64,000 nucleotides of DNA from Sambucus nigra. Lineage: Eukaryota > Streptophyta > Magnoliopsida > Dipsacales > Adoxaceae. The notes under the pieces were generated by a model. That model saw only the letters and a list, made by a program, of their open reading frames with translations. It searched no databases and was not told the DNA's origin. The stretch covers positions 257,304,187 to 257,368,186 of the forward strand of contig OX422214.1 of NCBI GenBank assembly GCA_949130495.1, in the 5' to 3' direction. Positions 11,276-23,670 of this stretch are shown here, piece by piece; position 1 is the first letter of the stretch, and every line of letters starts with the position of its first letter. The translations under genes were made by a program, and so were the position numbers.

Positions 11276-11967
11276 TGTTGACTCAGAAGGATGTTCACTT
11301 TGAGTGGTCAGAGGAGTGTGCATCAGCCTTTCAGAAGCTGAGGGTTAGGTTAACTTCTGCGCTCGTTCTTACTCCCAGAGCGTGGAAGGGGTTATACCAT
11401 ATATTGTGATTCTTCAGGATTAGGGCTTGATGCAGAATGGGCAAGAAGATGCGTATGCATCCCATAAGCTAAAAGTGCATAAGAGGAACTCTACCCATGA
11501 TTTGGAGATGGCCGCTGTGGTACTTGCACTTAAGAGCGGGAATGATTATCTGTACGGGGAATAGTTTGAGGTGTTTTCCAATCATAAGAGCCTTCAGTAC
11601 ATCTTCAGCAGCATAATCTCAATCTCGATAAGAGGATATGGATGGAATTGATGGAAGACTATGAATTCTCATTGGAGTATCATCTCAGTAGGGCCAATGT
11701 GGTGTTCAATGCTCTTTATAAAAAGTCTAGCCTCACCCTTACAGCGAGGAGGTGCCATCGGGTAAACATGTTTAGTAGTTGCAGAAGTTTGATTTTCATG
11801 TCCAGCGGGGTTATAATAGTGCATACCTTTAGGGTGTGGTGGCTAGGCCACTCATTCAACAGAAAGTTCTAGATGCCCAGCCATGTGATCTCGAGTTTTC
11901 CCAATACCGTAATCGTATTCAAAATAGCGGAGTATTCAATACTCTTATCGTGGATAAGGATGACGAG
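11276..11967 (+). pseudogene. Chromovirus RNase H and pre-integrase segment
   Basis: KDVHFEWSEECASAFQKLR starts at 11291; the CDASxxGLG block is broken by shifts near 11400-11440; then [20 protein letters not shown] (11455-11515) with the acidic E of LEMA, YLYGE, FEVFSNHKSLQYIF, and RIWMELMEDYEFSLEYH plus NVVFNALYKKSS (11632-11735), the RNase H end. The segment then runs to VFNTLIVDKDDE and is cut by the LTR insertion at 11968. Confidence 0.87.
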
Positions 11968-13885
11968 TGTGACACCTCTTATATCACGGTTGATCAGTCT
12001 TTTATCAAAATAATCAAGAATCTCATATGGTCCATTCTTAACATCATTGTCGAAAAACTTTTCAATTTTTAACCACCTACGTTAAAATAATTCGGTGCCA
12101 AATTTTATCTTTAATTATTATGACGACATGCAAAAATAAATTAGTTTAACCAAACCATCACACAATAATAATCTGAACAATCACACGACAGATATATAAA
12201 TAAATAATACCAAATAAACCATCGGTTCCCAAAACAAATAATCCACAATCTAAAATAAATAACTGAATCTGAATACAGTCTGATAAATAAAATGAAATAC
12301 TCGATAGTCTGAGGGGCAACACACCCAAATGAAATCCCGATAGAAATTTTATCTATAATGAATAAGCTGAAGCGTCTAAATTAACTCCTGCAAGGCTCCA
12401 CAAATCCTGTAGTTACGCTTCCCTCGATAAAATCATTAAGCTTGGCGTCCCTGTGGCTGGACACTTAAAAGGTTCTGAAAATATTTTGACCAGGGTTAGA
12501 GCCCAAGAAAACAGTTTGAAAATATTTTGCAAGTGTTTAAATCACAAGTTAAATCAGTTATTAGATACACATGTTAGTTCCACGTACACTTTCTTGAAAT
12601 CCTCACCTCTCAACTAATGTGCACGCCTAACATACCCTATCTAGCTATGCTTCACATCCTAGCTAGATAACGTACCTAAATAACCTCAATAAGTCTATCT
12701 CACTCATATTACCCATATGACACGCTACTACAGTCTCAATAATCAATTTTTATTCACGTATTATTATTGAGTCAATTAATTAAGTTTCTCTACTTAAGTA
12801 CTTTTAGATATACACAATCTATCAGTTCTACTATCACACATAAGTAGATATATCGCACTTGTATATATTTAACATACATATAATATATACAACTATAGCA
12901 TCCCCGGAATGGCCCCTCGTGATACTAGCGTACTCTGTTATCAAGTCCATGTACCTCTCGTACCAAATCAAGGACTATTTGTTCGATATGTCTCCTTGAA
13001 CCCAAAATCAATCAACACACAGTGGAGGCGAACATAGTTCTAAGCCTTTGGGATACACACATACCTAACGTACCCAAATGACACGCCGATTCCACTAATA
13101 CACGACATATAGTGAGCCACCCTAAATTCCATGTTCCGAGGCACACATTCAGACCTCACTAGAATCATCAAGGTGGGATCGCCCTCTGCGCGAAAACCTC
13201 CGAATAGTAGGCAGTATAGGTATGTTCACACACATAATCAAATCACAAATATAGGTATTCACACAACCTACATATGCATATTATTCAGTAGGTATACACA
13301 CAACCTATCGTATACGTCTGTACGTAGTATATATCTCTCGCATACTCAACATATAAATAATTTCAATTATAACCTCTAATTATATTCTTGAGTATCACTC
13401 ACTACCCGAATGGCCCTAGTCACCCATAAATAAATATTAGTAGATAATACACTCATACACTAATGGGTTAAATCATAGGTTCACTCATCTCTCCACGATT
13501 CGTTCTAGGTCTCACAAATTTATTAAGCTTCACGTTCCACCCGATATGTTCTAGCCTTAATTCTCCCACTTCGGATAAGCCTAAACTTCATCATAAGTTT
13601 ATTGAATCTCACTATATCCCTCACTATAGTTTTAGAATAATTCAAAAGTCTCCTGTTTAATTATTCATAAATTTCGGGCATAAATAGAGAAAATTGGCTA
13701 AATCTGGTTAGTTGATTCGGTGTAGAGTCTGAATCGATTCGCTCACCGAATCGATTTGCTCCTTAAGCTCAATCGATTTGAAATCCTACATGTCGTCTTT
13801 TTCGACACGCTGTTACGCTTTTCACCATTTTTAATTCTCCAAATCTCTACACAATAGCTCCAAACTCCCAACCAACATAACTAAA

Positions 13886-13931
<46 letters not shown>

Positions 13932-14924
13932 GGATGATTTCTAATGTAAATCATGTATTAAATACATACAATTTCCATCCAATATCAGATTAAAACACGA
14001 ACCCTAGATTTTGTGTTCTTCACATAAGTTCAACAAAAACCCATATTTCTTTCATGTTCTTATTTTCGTAACTCCTGATTTCATTTTATCTACACAAATG
14101 AACTTATTCTACATGCAAATCTTACCCAAAATTATGAATTTTATTAATCAAACTCTTAAGAATCATCGTCAATTTACATTAAATCAAGAACGCTACACTA
14201 CGTGGATATTATAACTCATAAAATCATTCAAGATAAACACTTGCCTTATTCACTAGGTTTGATTTTATTTTTTGTAAGTGATGAAAATGTTCCTCCCTTG
14301 ATTCCGATCACAAGTCCAGCAACAACTTTGAAGAAAGGGATGTTGCACCTCCAAGAACTCTATTTTCTTCCTCTCCAATGGCCTCTCCTCTATTATCCTT
14401 TGATTCTTAGGGTTTGGGATATGTTATGATGCTGCCCTAAATGACTAACCTTAAATTTTAAATCCCGATTCCGAAAATTAGGCTAACGGGCCAAGCCCAA
14501 GTGACCCAAACACTATCGTGCGGGCACGATTATGACTAAAAAGGCCCTGAAACCCAATTGCAACCCCCGAGTACACTATTACGACTATCTCGACCCTTTC
14601 GGAGTCAACCGTGACCTCAAAATAGCCATCCGAGTATCTCTACAATAAAGTCCTATCCTGACCCCAATTAGTCTATACACGACTCCTGATTGGGATATAA
14701 TGCTGCCACGTCACTATCGCTCGCTAGGATATAAAATAATAATTTACTATTCACTTAGTAATCTTATTCCACAAATACTAACCATTATCTCTCTCAATTA
14801 ATATTTTTAATTCACACATAATAATTAATTAAATTAAATTACGGCACACGTGTAATTTAAAAACACCCGAATTAATTTAAAAATAAATGCTTAGAAATAT
14901 GTGGTGTTATAGCGGGGTGTGACA
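11968..14924 (-). repeat. Gypsy-type LTR (solo) nested between RNase H and integrase
   Basis: The segment starts TGTGACACCTC and ends GCGGGGTGTGACA, with inverted ends typical of plant gypsy LTRs, and separates two parts of one reading region (VDKDDE before, KGRLIIP after). Length 2957 bp, nearly the same as the related LTR at 41588-44524, with which it shares blocks such as GTCGAAAA...TTTTCAAT...AACCACCTA near the left end. That related copy is followed by a purine tract on the minus strand, which sets the orientation. No coding content; it holds (TA)n at about 13893-13929. No clean 5 bp target duplication (acgag versus taagg), so a flanking rearrangement is possible; TAAGG does occur at 11955 and 14925. 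Confidence 0.75.
13893..13929. repeat. (TA)n microsatellite
   Basis: About 18 TA units inside the nested LTR. Confidence 0.95.
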
Positions 14925-16296
14925 TAAGGGTCGGTTGATTATCCCTATTATTGATGAGACTAAGGACGAGGTGATGGCCGAGGCCCATCACTTGATCTTC
15001 TCCATACATTTCAATTGTATAAAGATGTATAAGGACATGTGCAGGGATTTATGGTGGTCCTTCATGAAGAGGGATGCGGAGACGTATGTAGCCAAGTGTT
15101 ACACTTGTCAGTAGGAAAATGCTGAACATAAGAAGCCAGTAGGACTACTGCAACCACTACCCGTAGCAAAATAGAAGTGGGAGTATATCACGATAGATTT
15201 TGTCACAACCTTACCACGGTCTAAGCGTGGTCATGATACATTGTGGGTTATAGTGGATTGACTCACGAAACCCACACACTTTTTATCGATAAAGGTCACG
15301 AAAAATGTGGATAATTTGGTGAGGCTATATGTTTGGGAAATAGTCAGACTTCACAACATTTTTCTCTCGATTGTCTCAGATAGGGATCCTCAATTTATAT
15401 CTCAATTCTGGAAGAAGTTTCAGTAAGAGTTGAGTGACGAGTTAAGTATGAGTATGGCATATCACCTTGAGATCGATAAACAATAAGAGCGGACCATCCA
15501 TATTCTGGAGGATATGTTGCGAGCTCGTGCGCTCGAGTTTCATTGTAGTTGGGTGGAGAATCTGCATATGGCGAAGTTATCTTATAAGAACATTTATCAG
15601 GCTGTAAGTGGGTAGTCCCCTTGAAGCCTGGGAGTACCCCTATATAGGTGAGCATCGAGATGGCTCCCTATAAGGCCCTCTATGGGAGGCCATGTTTCTC
15701 TCCAGTTTGTTTGGCTGAGGCGGGCGAGAAGAATCTCACCATTTCGAAATTAATTCAAGAGATGACAAAGAAGGTTCGAGTAATTCGACAGAGAATCATG
15801 ATGGCATAAAATCGACCTAAGAATTATGCCGATAACCAGAAGATACCCCTGGAGTTTTGGGTCGGTGGATATATAATACTGAAGGTTAGAGCAATAATCG
15901 AAAGTCTATGATTCGGAAAAAATGGGAGGCTGGCCCCATGGTATATCGGATCTTTAGATATCACTTAGCATTACCTCCACAGTTATCCTAAGTTCATAAT
16001 GTATTCCACATCTCTATGTTGAAGAGTATCTTCACGACCCCCGATATGTTATCGATTAGAATCGCATTGAGTTATAGGAAGATGTTACATTTCCAACGTG
16101 ACTTATATCCATGTTGGACCACGAGGAAAGAGTCCTGAATAAGAAGGTCATTCCTTTAGTGAAGGTTCTTTGGGAGTTTCATGGCATCAAATGTACGACT
16201 TAGGAACATGAGTCGAAGATGCGGGAGAAGTACTCAAAATTTTTCCCTAGTTCGTTGTTCCAATTTCGAGGAAGAAATCTCCTCAGGAGGGGAGAA
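14925..16296 (+). pseudogene. Chromovirus integrase with chromo-like C-terminal tail and purine tract
   Basis: KGRLIIPIIDETKDEVMAEA opens the region. The HHCC zinc domain is AHHLIF...H...C(K) with KCYTCQ at 15092-15111. The core keeps its three acidic residues: TIDFVTTLP, IVSDRDPQFISQFW and the E in ERTIH (15490-15500), but stops occur at 15113, 15171, 15260, 15424 and 15485. Later come APYKALYG-like and SPVCLAE-like blocks, and a PQLS..HNVFHISMLKS block at 15980-16030. The tail LDHEERVLNKKVIPLVKVLW and REKYSKFF (16110-16250) is the Tekay chromo-like end. A purine tract GGAGGGGAGAA precedes the LTR. Confidence 0.9.
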
Positions 16297-18757
16297 CGTA
16301 ATACCCGTGCCCAAGATTTTATCTCTTTCCATGTAAAGTTTTATTTATGAATAAATATTGATATTGAACAATCATCATAGCCTTCGTGCTTATAAAATTG
16401 GAATTTTTATGGTTTAAAGTTTATTTAGTGGAAATCTTAAGTTGTTCGAACGAAGATTGAACGACTGAGATAATGGTCGATTTCCCTCCCTCTTTAGAAT
16501 CGTTGGAAGCCTAAGTTTGAATGAAGTCCCTTGTCATTTGAATGAAAGGGGTTATTGTTTGAACACGGTACTTCTCATATCCTAGTTAACCCTAGTTTTT
16601 GGCCTTATTAGAACCTCGTTAAATGCTAGTTAGAATGAATAGGGGTCTTATTCTAAAGAGATCAGATGCCATTAGAACGATCGGAGCTGAACTTGAAAAA
16701 TTCTGCTGATTTTTAATGTATTGTCAACACCATAGCCCTTGGATCCACGAGGGGTCAACCTCTGGTGCCCCAAATGAAATAAAACGTGTATAATATGTGG
16801 GGCTTGGGTTTTTAAATAATTTTGTGGTTGATTTTGGTGGTTATAAGAAGAGAGAGAGGGTGAATCTTCCCCCACCATTTTAATCAGCCATATTTCATCT
16901 TCCTCTCTTAGTTTCAAGAGTTCATATTCTTCCCCAAGCATTTTCTACCATAGTTACAGTTGCCACCACCTTAATACACCATTTTCAAGCGTTGTTTTCC
17001 ATCCTTAAACTTTATTAAGGGTAGAAGCGGGCAGAGTCAATCAAGTAGGAGAAAGTCTTGGAGTATTTTGAAAAGTCTTGGAATATTGGGAGTAAGGAAC
17101 TTCCGTAGTCATCTTCTTCTTTGTCTTCTCTTCAAACCATAACGTAGGGTTTCCATCTTCGTAAGATTTTAAGGTTTCTAGCTATGAAAAATGTGTCGGG
17201 TGTATGCTAGATGATGTTTAATGCCAAAAATGAAGTTATTTGATAATATAATAAAGTCTTACAAAAATGAAAATTTTAAGAAGATAAGCCCTAACTGGGT
17301 CTTTTGTGAATAAATAACATTTCTACCTTGAAATATGAAAATAAAGCATAAAAATATAAATCCATGATTTATATCTTGTTTAGTTCATTTTGAGAATTTT
17401 CTAGGCTTGAAATCCTCATAAACATTTGTAGAAATACGTAATATGATGAAAAAGGGAATTGACTTGATAAATCATGTTGAAATGGGTTTGATGAGAAAAT
17501 GATTAAATGTAGAAAAACAACCCTAAATATGTATTATAAATATTGCTAGAACGAAGAAAAAGGATATTTAAAGTCACATGAAATGATAGGGCTAAATAGT
17601 GGACAATTGACTAAAATGGTCTTTAAATGGTTGAATGTATTTTGTAGAAGACATAAAATAATGAAACATAATTTTGGGAATAAAATCATAAAAATGATGA
17701 TTTGAAAGAAAATATTGATCTTTAGTGCCATAACGAATTAAACATGTTTTTTATAAAGTTATGATGAAGAAATGGGTAAAATGGTAATTGTTGCTAAAAT
17801 TGAGGGTCCGAATAGTTGAGCCTCCTCGTTAGACCTTATCGATTGTTTTTGGTGAAAACGGATAAAATGGAGCGTTGATAAGATGGAATGGTGATATAAA
17901 TCGTAGAAATGATGAAAAGGTAAAATGATGGAATAATATGGACATTAGAAAAATTGTTAAAATGCACTAATATGAACTCGGATGACAGTGAAAATAATTA
18001 AGAAGGGCCAGGAGCCCTGGGGTGAAACCGAAAATCACTAGCCAGAGCATATGTTAGCATAGCCAGCGGTGTGGATCCCGCTTAAGTATGCAGGTATTGG
18101 AATATTTCGAAGAAAGATAATGGAAAAAGGAAATGATATTAGTTGTGCTTGAAAATGTGTAAGTAAGACAACCTAATGAAATGTGATAAAAGGGAGACTG
18201 ATGAATAAAATATGACTATTAGTCTCTATGCCTTGTAAAGGGTGGTATGAATGGTTAAGTGTGATTATGGGCTCATCACTCAGGTGCATTGCACGGTAGT
18301 TGCATTAAGACTAGCTAAATTCTTAGACGTTTTTAAGTGACTAATATACACGTTATATGTATAGTATTTTTTGTATAATACATATAGCTTAGTATTACCA
18401 CCCTACTGAGCGTTCGCTCACCCTTGCTTTTTATGTTAAAACCCCCACTCCCACCCCAGGTACTTTGAGCAGGAATGACAGGAAAGACTCGGGTAAGGCC
18501 CCAGAGGGTAGTTAACATCGTTAGTGGCTCTGTAATATTATTTAAATTATCTTTTGAAACATTGGTAATTTGGGACATTTAAACTTTTATTGAGGACTTA
18601 GGCCATGTGATATAATAATATATGGATGAATATGGTTTATTTGTTATTTAATTAGTATTGTGAATGAAGTCGAATTTTTGTAATAAATCTTGTAAATTAA
18701 CTTAATTAGTTAAACTGGTCACTTCTTTTCCCAACTTAAAACCGATAATTTTAGTCC
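16297..18757 (+). repeat. 3' LTR of the Tekay-like chromovirus, right end uncertain
   Basis: It begins CGTAATACCCGTGCCC after the purine tract; the family start would be TGTAATACCC, so the first base is mutated. It is non-coding and carries the CTGAGCGTTCGCTCACC block (18405-18422) and a CCAGGTACTTTGAGCAGGAA block (18456-18475) seen in many Tekay LTRs. No closing CA with a target duplication is visible; sequence changes to a copia fragment at about 18758, so the end may be cut. Confidence 0.65.
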
Positions 18758-19200
18758 TTAATAAATGGTGCAATCAAAGGATTTTTCTTTAATAATAACA
18801 TTGATCTTTCCCCCTTCCCCTTTAACTCCTTCATTCGGTACGTGGTATAACCACATGGATATTGCTGGCAGTCTGAGATTTTGGCTTCCAACTCTAGAAG
18901 TACTGCAAAGTAACCCTTTCTCACCTTCATTACATGTTTTCATATGATATCCGTTCATTCTTAGGCCGTTAAAACTCAACAAATTTCTTTTGGAATTGAT
19001 TGAGTATATTACATTATTTATGAATAAGTGGTTACTAAAAGGTAACAACATGTGGGTTCTTCTAGAGCTTCAATAATCTTTGCAAGTCCAGCTATAGTGG
19101 AAATATTAGTTTTATTGAATACCAAGTCTGATAAAAATTTATGGTTTTTCAGAATAGGATGGGTTGTTCCACTGTCTGCCAAAAAATGTCATCGTTTATT
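18758..19200 (-). pseudogene. Copia protease and pre-integrase remnants
   Basis: At about 19195-19155 the minus strand reads LADSGTTHPIL, the copia protease active site with D-S-G kept. The following stretch in another frame gives the weak NISTIAGLAKIIEALEE block. The open frame 19051-18758 reads INSKRNLLSFNGLRMNGYHM and LPAISMWLYHVPN, matching the SKSKRNLLSFKDIRxNGYHxET ... LPxLSSGLYxT block of plant copia elements that precedes the integrase zinc finger. Truncated at 18758. Confidence 0.85.
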
Positions 19201-19559
19201 ATTACTTTCGAATTCGTACCTTTAAGACAAGTATATAAAAATTGAAGTTCAATCCACCAATCATATAATGATTTTAACAAAATAAGTAAAACCAATCCAT
19301 TAAAGATAGTAAAATTGTTTATATTCTAATGCTAAATTATTAATGTGTTGATACTAAATATTAAGGAGACAAAAAAACTTTATTATTTAGGTCTTCAGGA
19401 TCATTTTCTGAGGGTCTATAAGCATGGCATCAAATGTCTCATCATTTATAGGATTTCCATCCTCATCTTCAAGTAAGTCATTAAAATTGGGCTCAACATT
19501 ATCAATTCTACATCGGTCTTTAGGAACTTCCACAATGTTTGTCTAGGTCTGATAATTCC

Positions 19560-20345
19560 CCCTAATTTCTTAGACGAATGACAAATACATGTCCAATGCC
19601 CACTACATGCACATCTATGACAAATATTATTTGGTTTTGGTAGAGCTGACTTCCTATTCCATTTATTGTTATGGCCTTTCTATTTCCGGTGGTGGTTGAA
19701 ATTTGTATTCTTTTTAGGACCATGATTATAATAACCACCCTTTTATGGTCACCATGACCTTATTGCATATTTTTTTAGCATCTTCCACTATTTTGAGTAG
19801 ATTTAGCATTCATTTCAAGGAGTGCTACCCATCTTATGGGTCTAGATTTATGATTCTTATCAGTAAGTCATTATTATTCTCGATAAGCGATTAGTTTTGA
19901 GTACCTCTTAAACACTCATTCTCAATATTGTTGTTGTAGGAATATATTTGAGGCATGTAAATGGATAAAGTTTGGAAGTAATTTGAGGCATGAAAGTGGA
20001 TAAAGTTTGGAAGTAATTTTGACCATATCATAGTTATATTCACACATAGTCTTGAAATTATAGAACCTCGGTTTGAGACACTCATGGCCTTTACATAAAA
20101 GTATGACTGACGTCTGGAGGTTATAATGCTCGTCCAGGAAGTTCCATAAATCTAAAGGATCTTTCATGATTAGGTACTCATTTTTAAATAATTGTGTTTG
20201 AAATGCCTTAGGAACATGAGAGCCATAGCTTTGTCCTATCATAACATAGTGTTTCTAGGGGTTAAGCATCACCAAGATTTTGAGCTTGGAGGTGGAATTC
20301 TGCATCCTGAGGCCAATTACAATAACTCACACCAGATATTACAAG
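19560..20345 (-). pseudogene. Copia gag with CCHC zinc knuckle
   Basis: The best stretch (20242-19922) reads FKNEYLIMKDPLDLWNFLDE and later NFKTMCEYNYDMVKITSKL, matching the plant copia gag family (UBN2 type: LKNEYLTVKDPLxLWxxLKxRY ... LQDFKSVxEYNSxMFxI). Two short near-repeats of the text HASNYFQTLSI / KLLPNFIHLHAS at 19930-20010 show a local duplication. Downstream at about 19575-19625 the CHRCACSGHWTCIC motif is a CCHC knuckle with C-x2-C-x4-H-x4-C spacing kept. Frames shift between the parts. Confidence 0.85.
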
Positions 20346-20960
20346 TACTTCAAATTCAAGTTTAGAAACATTTGATTACTTGAAACTGTTCAAATAATAA
20401 ATTACAATTAAAAATATATAATGCATAATTGAAAAAAACACAAATGACACGTCAATTATAATTAAAACTTCAAGTTCTCAATTGGAACTTTAGGCCCTTA
20501 ATTTAATAATCACAACTCTGGGTTCTTACTATTTATTTTTGAGAACTTCAGCTTCAACACATAAAATAATTTTACTCGGAGTTCAATTTTATTTATGTAT
20601 TGGGATTTTAAAATCCTTACCGCATTGTGTCACAAATTCAGGTTTGACCAAGAAAAAAATATTTTAAACTTCACATTCGAATTACAAATAATCATTATGG
20701 GATAGTTAATGTCCCTTACCCTATTATATAAACAATTAAAATTTCAATTTTAGATTTATAGCATATTTTATTTGAACTACAAGTCCAAAATTAATTTAAA
20801 TAGCAATTGGTAATTTCAATAATAAAAACATAGTGGTCTTAGACATACATGTTTAACAGTCATAAATTTTAATACTCTAAATTGTAATTATGTAAAAATC
20901 CAAGTAAAATTGTGAATAACTAAATTTTAATTAAATTTTACAATTGTATCATTTTTATGC
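20346..20960. other. AT-rich spacer, nothing recognised
   Basis: Very AT-rich with no coding signal, no tandem repeat and no match to the other elements in the window. Confidence 0.6.
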
Positions 20961-21026
20961 TGCAATACCTACTCAATTTGTGTGACACACTAACTTCCTT
21001 CCACGTGAGTAAAAACTGCTTAAAAG
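20961..21026 (+). repeat. Possible first bases of a gypsy 5' LTR split off by the MULE
   Basis: TGCAATACCTACTCAATTT resembles the start of the 3' LTR at 56655 (TGGAATACCCTATAATTTT). Its 66 bp plus the LTR part to the right of the MULE add up roughly to the length expected from the 3' LTR. Similarity fades after about 20 bases, so this is tentative. Confidence 0.25.
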
Positions 21027-21150
21027 GGGTAAATTACACAAAAAACCCACGAATTATCTTGGGATTATGGGTCACCCCTCAAAAAGAATACTCGACAAAC
21101 CCACCCCCTTAACTATCAACCCGTCATAATTAAACCCAGAAATCAGGTTC
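21027..21150 (+). repeat. Left terminal inverted repeat of the MULE
   Basis: Pairs with 33825-33938 in inverse orientation; opening 12 bases GGGTAAATTACA are identical in both arms, the rest is diverged but alignable with small gaps. Confidence 0.8.
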
Positions 21151-21894
21151 CTGCTTATTTGAAAAATAACTAAAATAGCCCTAGACCAAATATTTTATAC
21201 ACTTCAATTACCTTAATACCCATTACATGTTTGATACAATTATGGTTTTGCCCTTAACATCTATAAAACCTAATTTATGCACATCAAAAATCATTTTCAA
21301 AAAACAAAAGAAAACTCTCTCCATTCTCTTTCAATATCCAGTTCTAGGTTTGATATTTAACGATTTAGTAGTAGAAACTGATCTTTTGAAGCTTCAATGG
21401 CTGAATTTTAAAACTCTCAACTGAAACTTTAACCTATACTACTAATTTTTAGTTAGGGCTATGTTGATTTGAATTTTTCATTCAAAAAGTTCTCATAATG
21501 TTTATACATATTGTTTTTATGGTTAGATCTTGTTAGTATTTGTTTGATTTTGTTAAAAATGAAGTTTTTGTTTGAGTATAGGGTTTGTTAGGTATATATG
21601 TTGCAAGTTTGAGCTTAGGTTTTCTCTGTATTGCATGTTTTTGGTTGTGTGTCATCACACGTATGATTTGTATAGTTTAATAACTTTGTGGTCCCCCATA
21701 TATGACTCTTTGTGTTACTTTTCTTGTTTTTTTTATTTCATGTCCCCCCATAAGCTATTCATTACCCCTTCCAGTTAATTTATTCAATTTTTTTGTTTGT
21801 TTCTGAATATTTTAGTAACCCTTCATTTTTTGAACTCAATGATATTGTTGCTTAATTATATTACATTATAACTTCTTACAAATACTATCAGCTA

Positions 21895-23105
21895 TTGTCT
21901 AAGTACGATTTTGATGATGGTCTTATGGTAGTTAGTAGCGACATAGAAGTATTAGATAAGTTTCATTGGGTAGGACCAAATAAAGTGGTTAATCTATAGA
22001 TTGTGCACCTACCAGTAGAGCATCCTGAAGCTGTTGATGAATGGGCAATACGTGATAGGGAGGCTGTAGATGAAAGTGGGGAGAATAACTATTTGAAAGT
22101 GAGACTAATGGTAGTGAAGATGATGTTTATTTGAGTGATTTCAATAAGAATTATAGCCATGGGATTACTACTAAATTTAGTCTGGAGGATAATGCCCGGA
22201 GGGGTCGCTGAAGATGAAATTGGTGAGGACGATGACCTTCTTAGATATCCAACTAGTAATGACAATGAGGATGAGGTGTTCACTTTCCTGAGTTAATGTA
22301 GATAGGGGTATGAAAAGTCTACAACTAGTGTTGGGAATGCTGTTTCCTAATGTGAGTGTTTATAAGGTTGCTCTCAAATAACACTCTGAGTTAAAATACA
22401 AAAAAATGAAGGGGATAAGGTGACTGTTGTGTGTGCATGGGTCTAAAAAAATGTTGGGTGGAGAATTCATGCCTAAAATGTGCATAGGACTACAAATTTT
22501 CAAATTAAAACATGGAGACGGAATCCACAAACATGTGGAAGAACATACAATAATAAGTGGGCTGATTTAAATTTGATTTCAAGATAGTACATGGACAAGT
22601 TGATGGATGATTCAATATAGAAAATTGCATCAATTAAAAGATCTATTGTGAGGATTATATATCTAATGCTTCAGATAACAAAGTGTATAAGGTAAAAATA
22701 AAGCAATTGTAGAAAGAAAAGGCACTCATAGGTAAAAATATTTGAGAACGTGGGATTATTATCACCATTAGGATATACAATCCAGGGAGTGTAGAGATTT
22801 TAAATGTGGATAGGCCTGATCTTAATTCCCCACCAATGTTCTTAATGTGTTTTTCACTGTATGAGGCACAAAGGAAAAGTTTTTTTGGATGGGTGCATGC
22901 CTTTGATAAGTCTTAATAGTGTTATTCCTATAAATGGAAACAACCAAATGTTCCCTCTAAAAATTATTGTTTTAGAGGATGAAACAAAAGTTAGTTGGGA
23001 TTGGTTCTTAGAAAATCTTTCTGATGTAATTGGGAGGCCTGATGAGAAGGGATGGACATTCAACACATTCTCCAGTTCAATATTGCTTGCCTCAACTTCT
23101 CCGTA
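21895..23105 (+). pseudogene. MuDR-type transposase remnant (N-terminal, DNA-binding and first catalytic part)
   Basis: The N-terminal block gives VVSSDIEVLDKFHWVGPNKV (21928-21990) and a long acidic stretch with DEIGEDDDLLRYPTSNDNED. The zinc/DNA-binding part at 22440-22550 reads GWRIHA ... TTNFQIKTW ... TCGRTYNNKWAD, as in the MuDR domain (WRIRAS...FxIKxY..HTC). The open frame 22861-23103 reads KVFLDGCMPL, PINGNNQMFPLKIIVLEDET and SWDWFLENLSDVIG, the start of the MULE catalytic domain (PF10551 type: FLDG...GNNQxFPIAxAVVExE..xSWxWFL); the D of FLDG is the first catalytic Asp. The rest of the catalytic domain, including the last acidic residues, is missing. Many stops upstream. Confidence 0.88.
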
Positions 23106-23261
23106 GTTGTTCTTTTATTTAGCACCACCAGTCTTCGTACTTTGTATTTCTTTCTAAATCCTCAAGTTTTATATACATGTCATCGATGATATCTTTTGTT
23201 GTTCTTTTTATATCAACCTTCATTACACCAAAATTGAAAAATTGTCACTCTAATACCGTCT

Positions 23262-23420
23262 AGTGTTGTCACGGTAAAAATTCGTGACAACAAATCACGC
23301 GTTTTTTGTCACGGTCAATGACCGTGACAACAAAGTTATTACGGTCCTGTCATGGACTTTAACCATGACAACTGTTTAGGTTATCACAGTCAAAGTCCCT
23401 GACAGGATCTTGATAACTTT
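23262..23420. repeat. Left subterminal repeat array of the CACTA element
   Basis: Repeated short motifs in both orientations: gttgtcacggt, cgtgacaac, tgtcacggtc, ccgtgacaac, tgtcatgga, accatgacaa, ctgacagg. Such arrays are the binding sites of the TNPA-type protein in En/Spm elements. Confidence 0.8.
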
Positions 23421-23468
23421 TTTAATTACAAATAGTTTGAAACCCTCATTTCTGGTTTGCCCTTAAAA

Positions 23469-23631
23469 CTCTCTCTCTCTCTCTCTCTCTAATTGCAGTG
23501 GCAACGACGACACACACACACACACACACACTTTCTGGCATCTCTCTCCCCTTCACACACACATAAACACCATAGAAACACACACATATACACACACACA
23601 GACACACACACACACACCACACATACACATA

Positions 23632-23669
<38 letters not shown>
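23469..23669. repeat. Compound (CT)n and (CA)n microsatellite
   Basis: (CT)11 at 23469-23490, then interrupted CA-rich sequence from 23511 to 23669 with several pure (CA) runs. It gives spurious Thr/His and Cys/Val open frames. Confidence 0.95.

Positions 23670-23670
<1 letters not shown>

Larger units (their letters stand above)
8611..18757 (+). mobile_element. Tekay/Del-like Ty3/gypsy chromovirus remnant, 5' end missing
   Basis: Plus-strand gag, protease, RT, RNase H, integrase with a chromo-like tail, purine tract and 3' LTR follow in order. Protein wording ([36 protein letters not shown]) is that of plant Tekay/Del chromoviruses. The element is broken by a hAT-type insertion in gag and by a ~2.96 kb LTR between RNase H and integrase. 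Its 5' LTR and gag start would lie to the left of the Athila-like insertion, outside the window. Confidence 0.85.
18758..20345 (-). mobile_element. Ty1/copia fragment (gag to pre-integrase)
   Basis: Minus-strand gag, zinc knuckle, protease and GAG-pre-integrase pieces occur in the copia order when read from 20345 down to 18758. No LTR, RT or integrase core is present, so both ends are truncated. The neighbour to the left is the chromovirus LTR. Confidence 0.85.
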
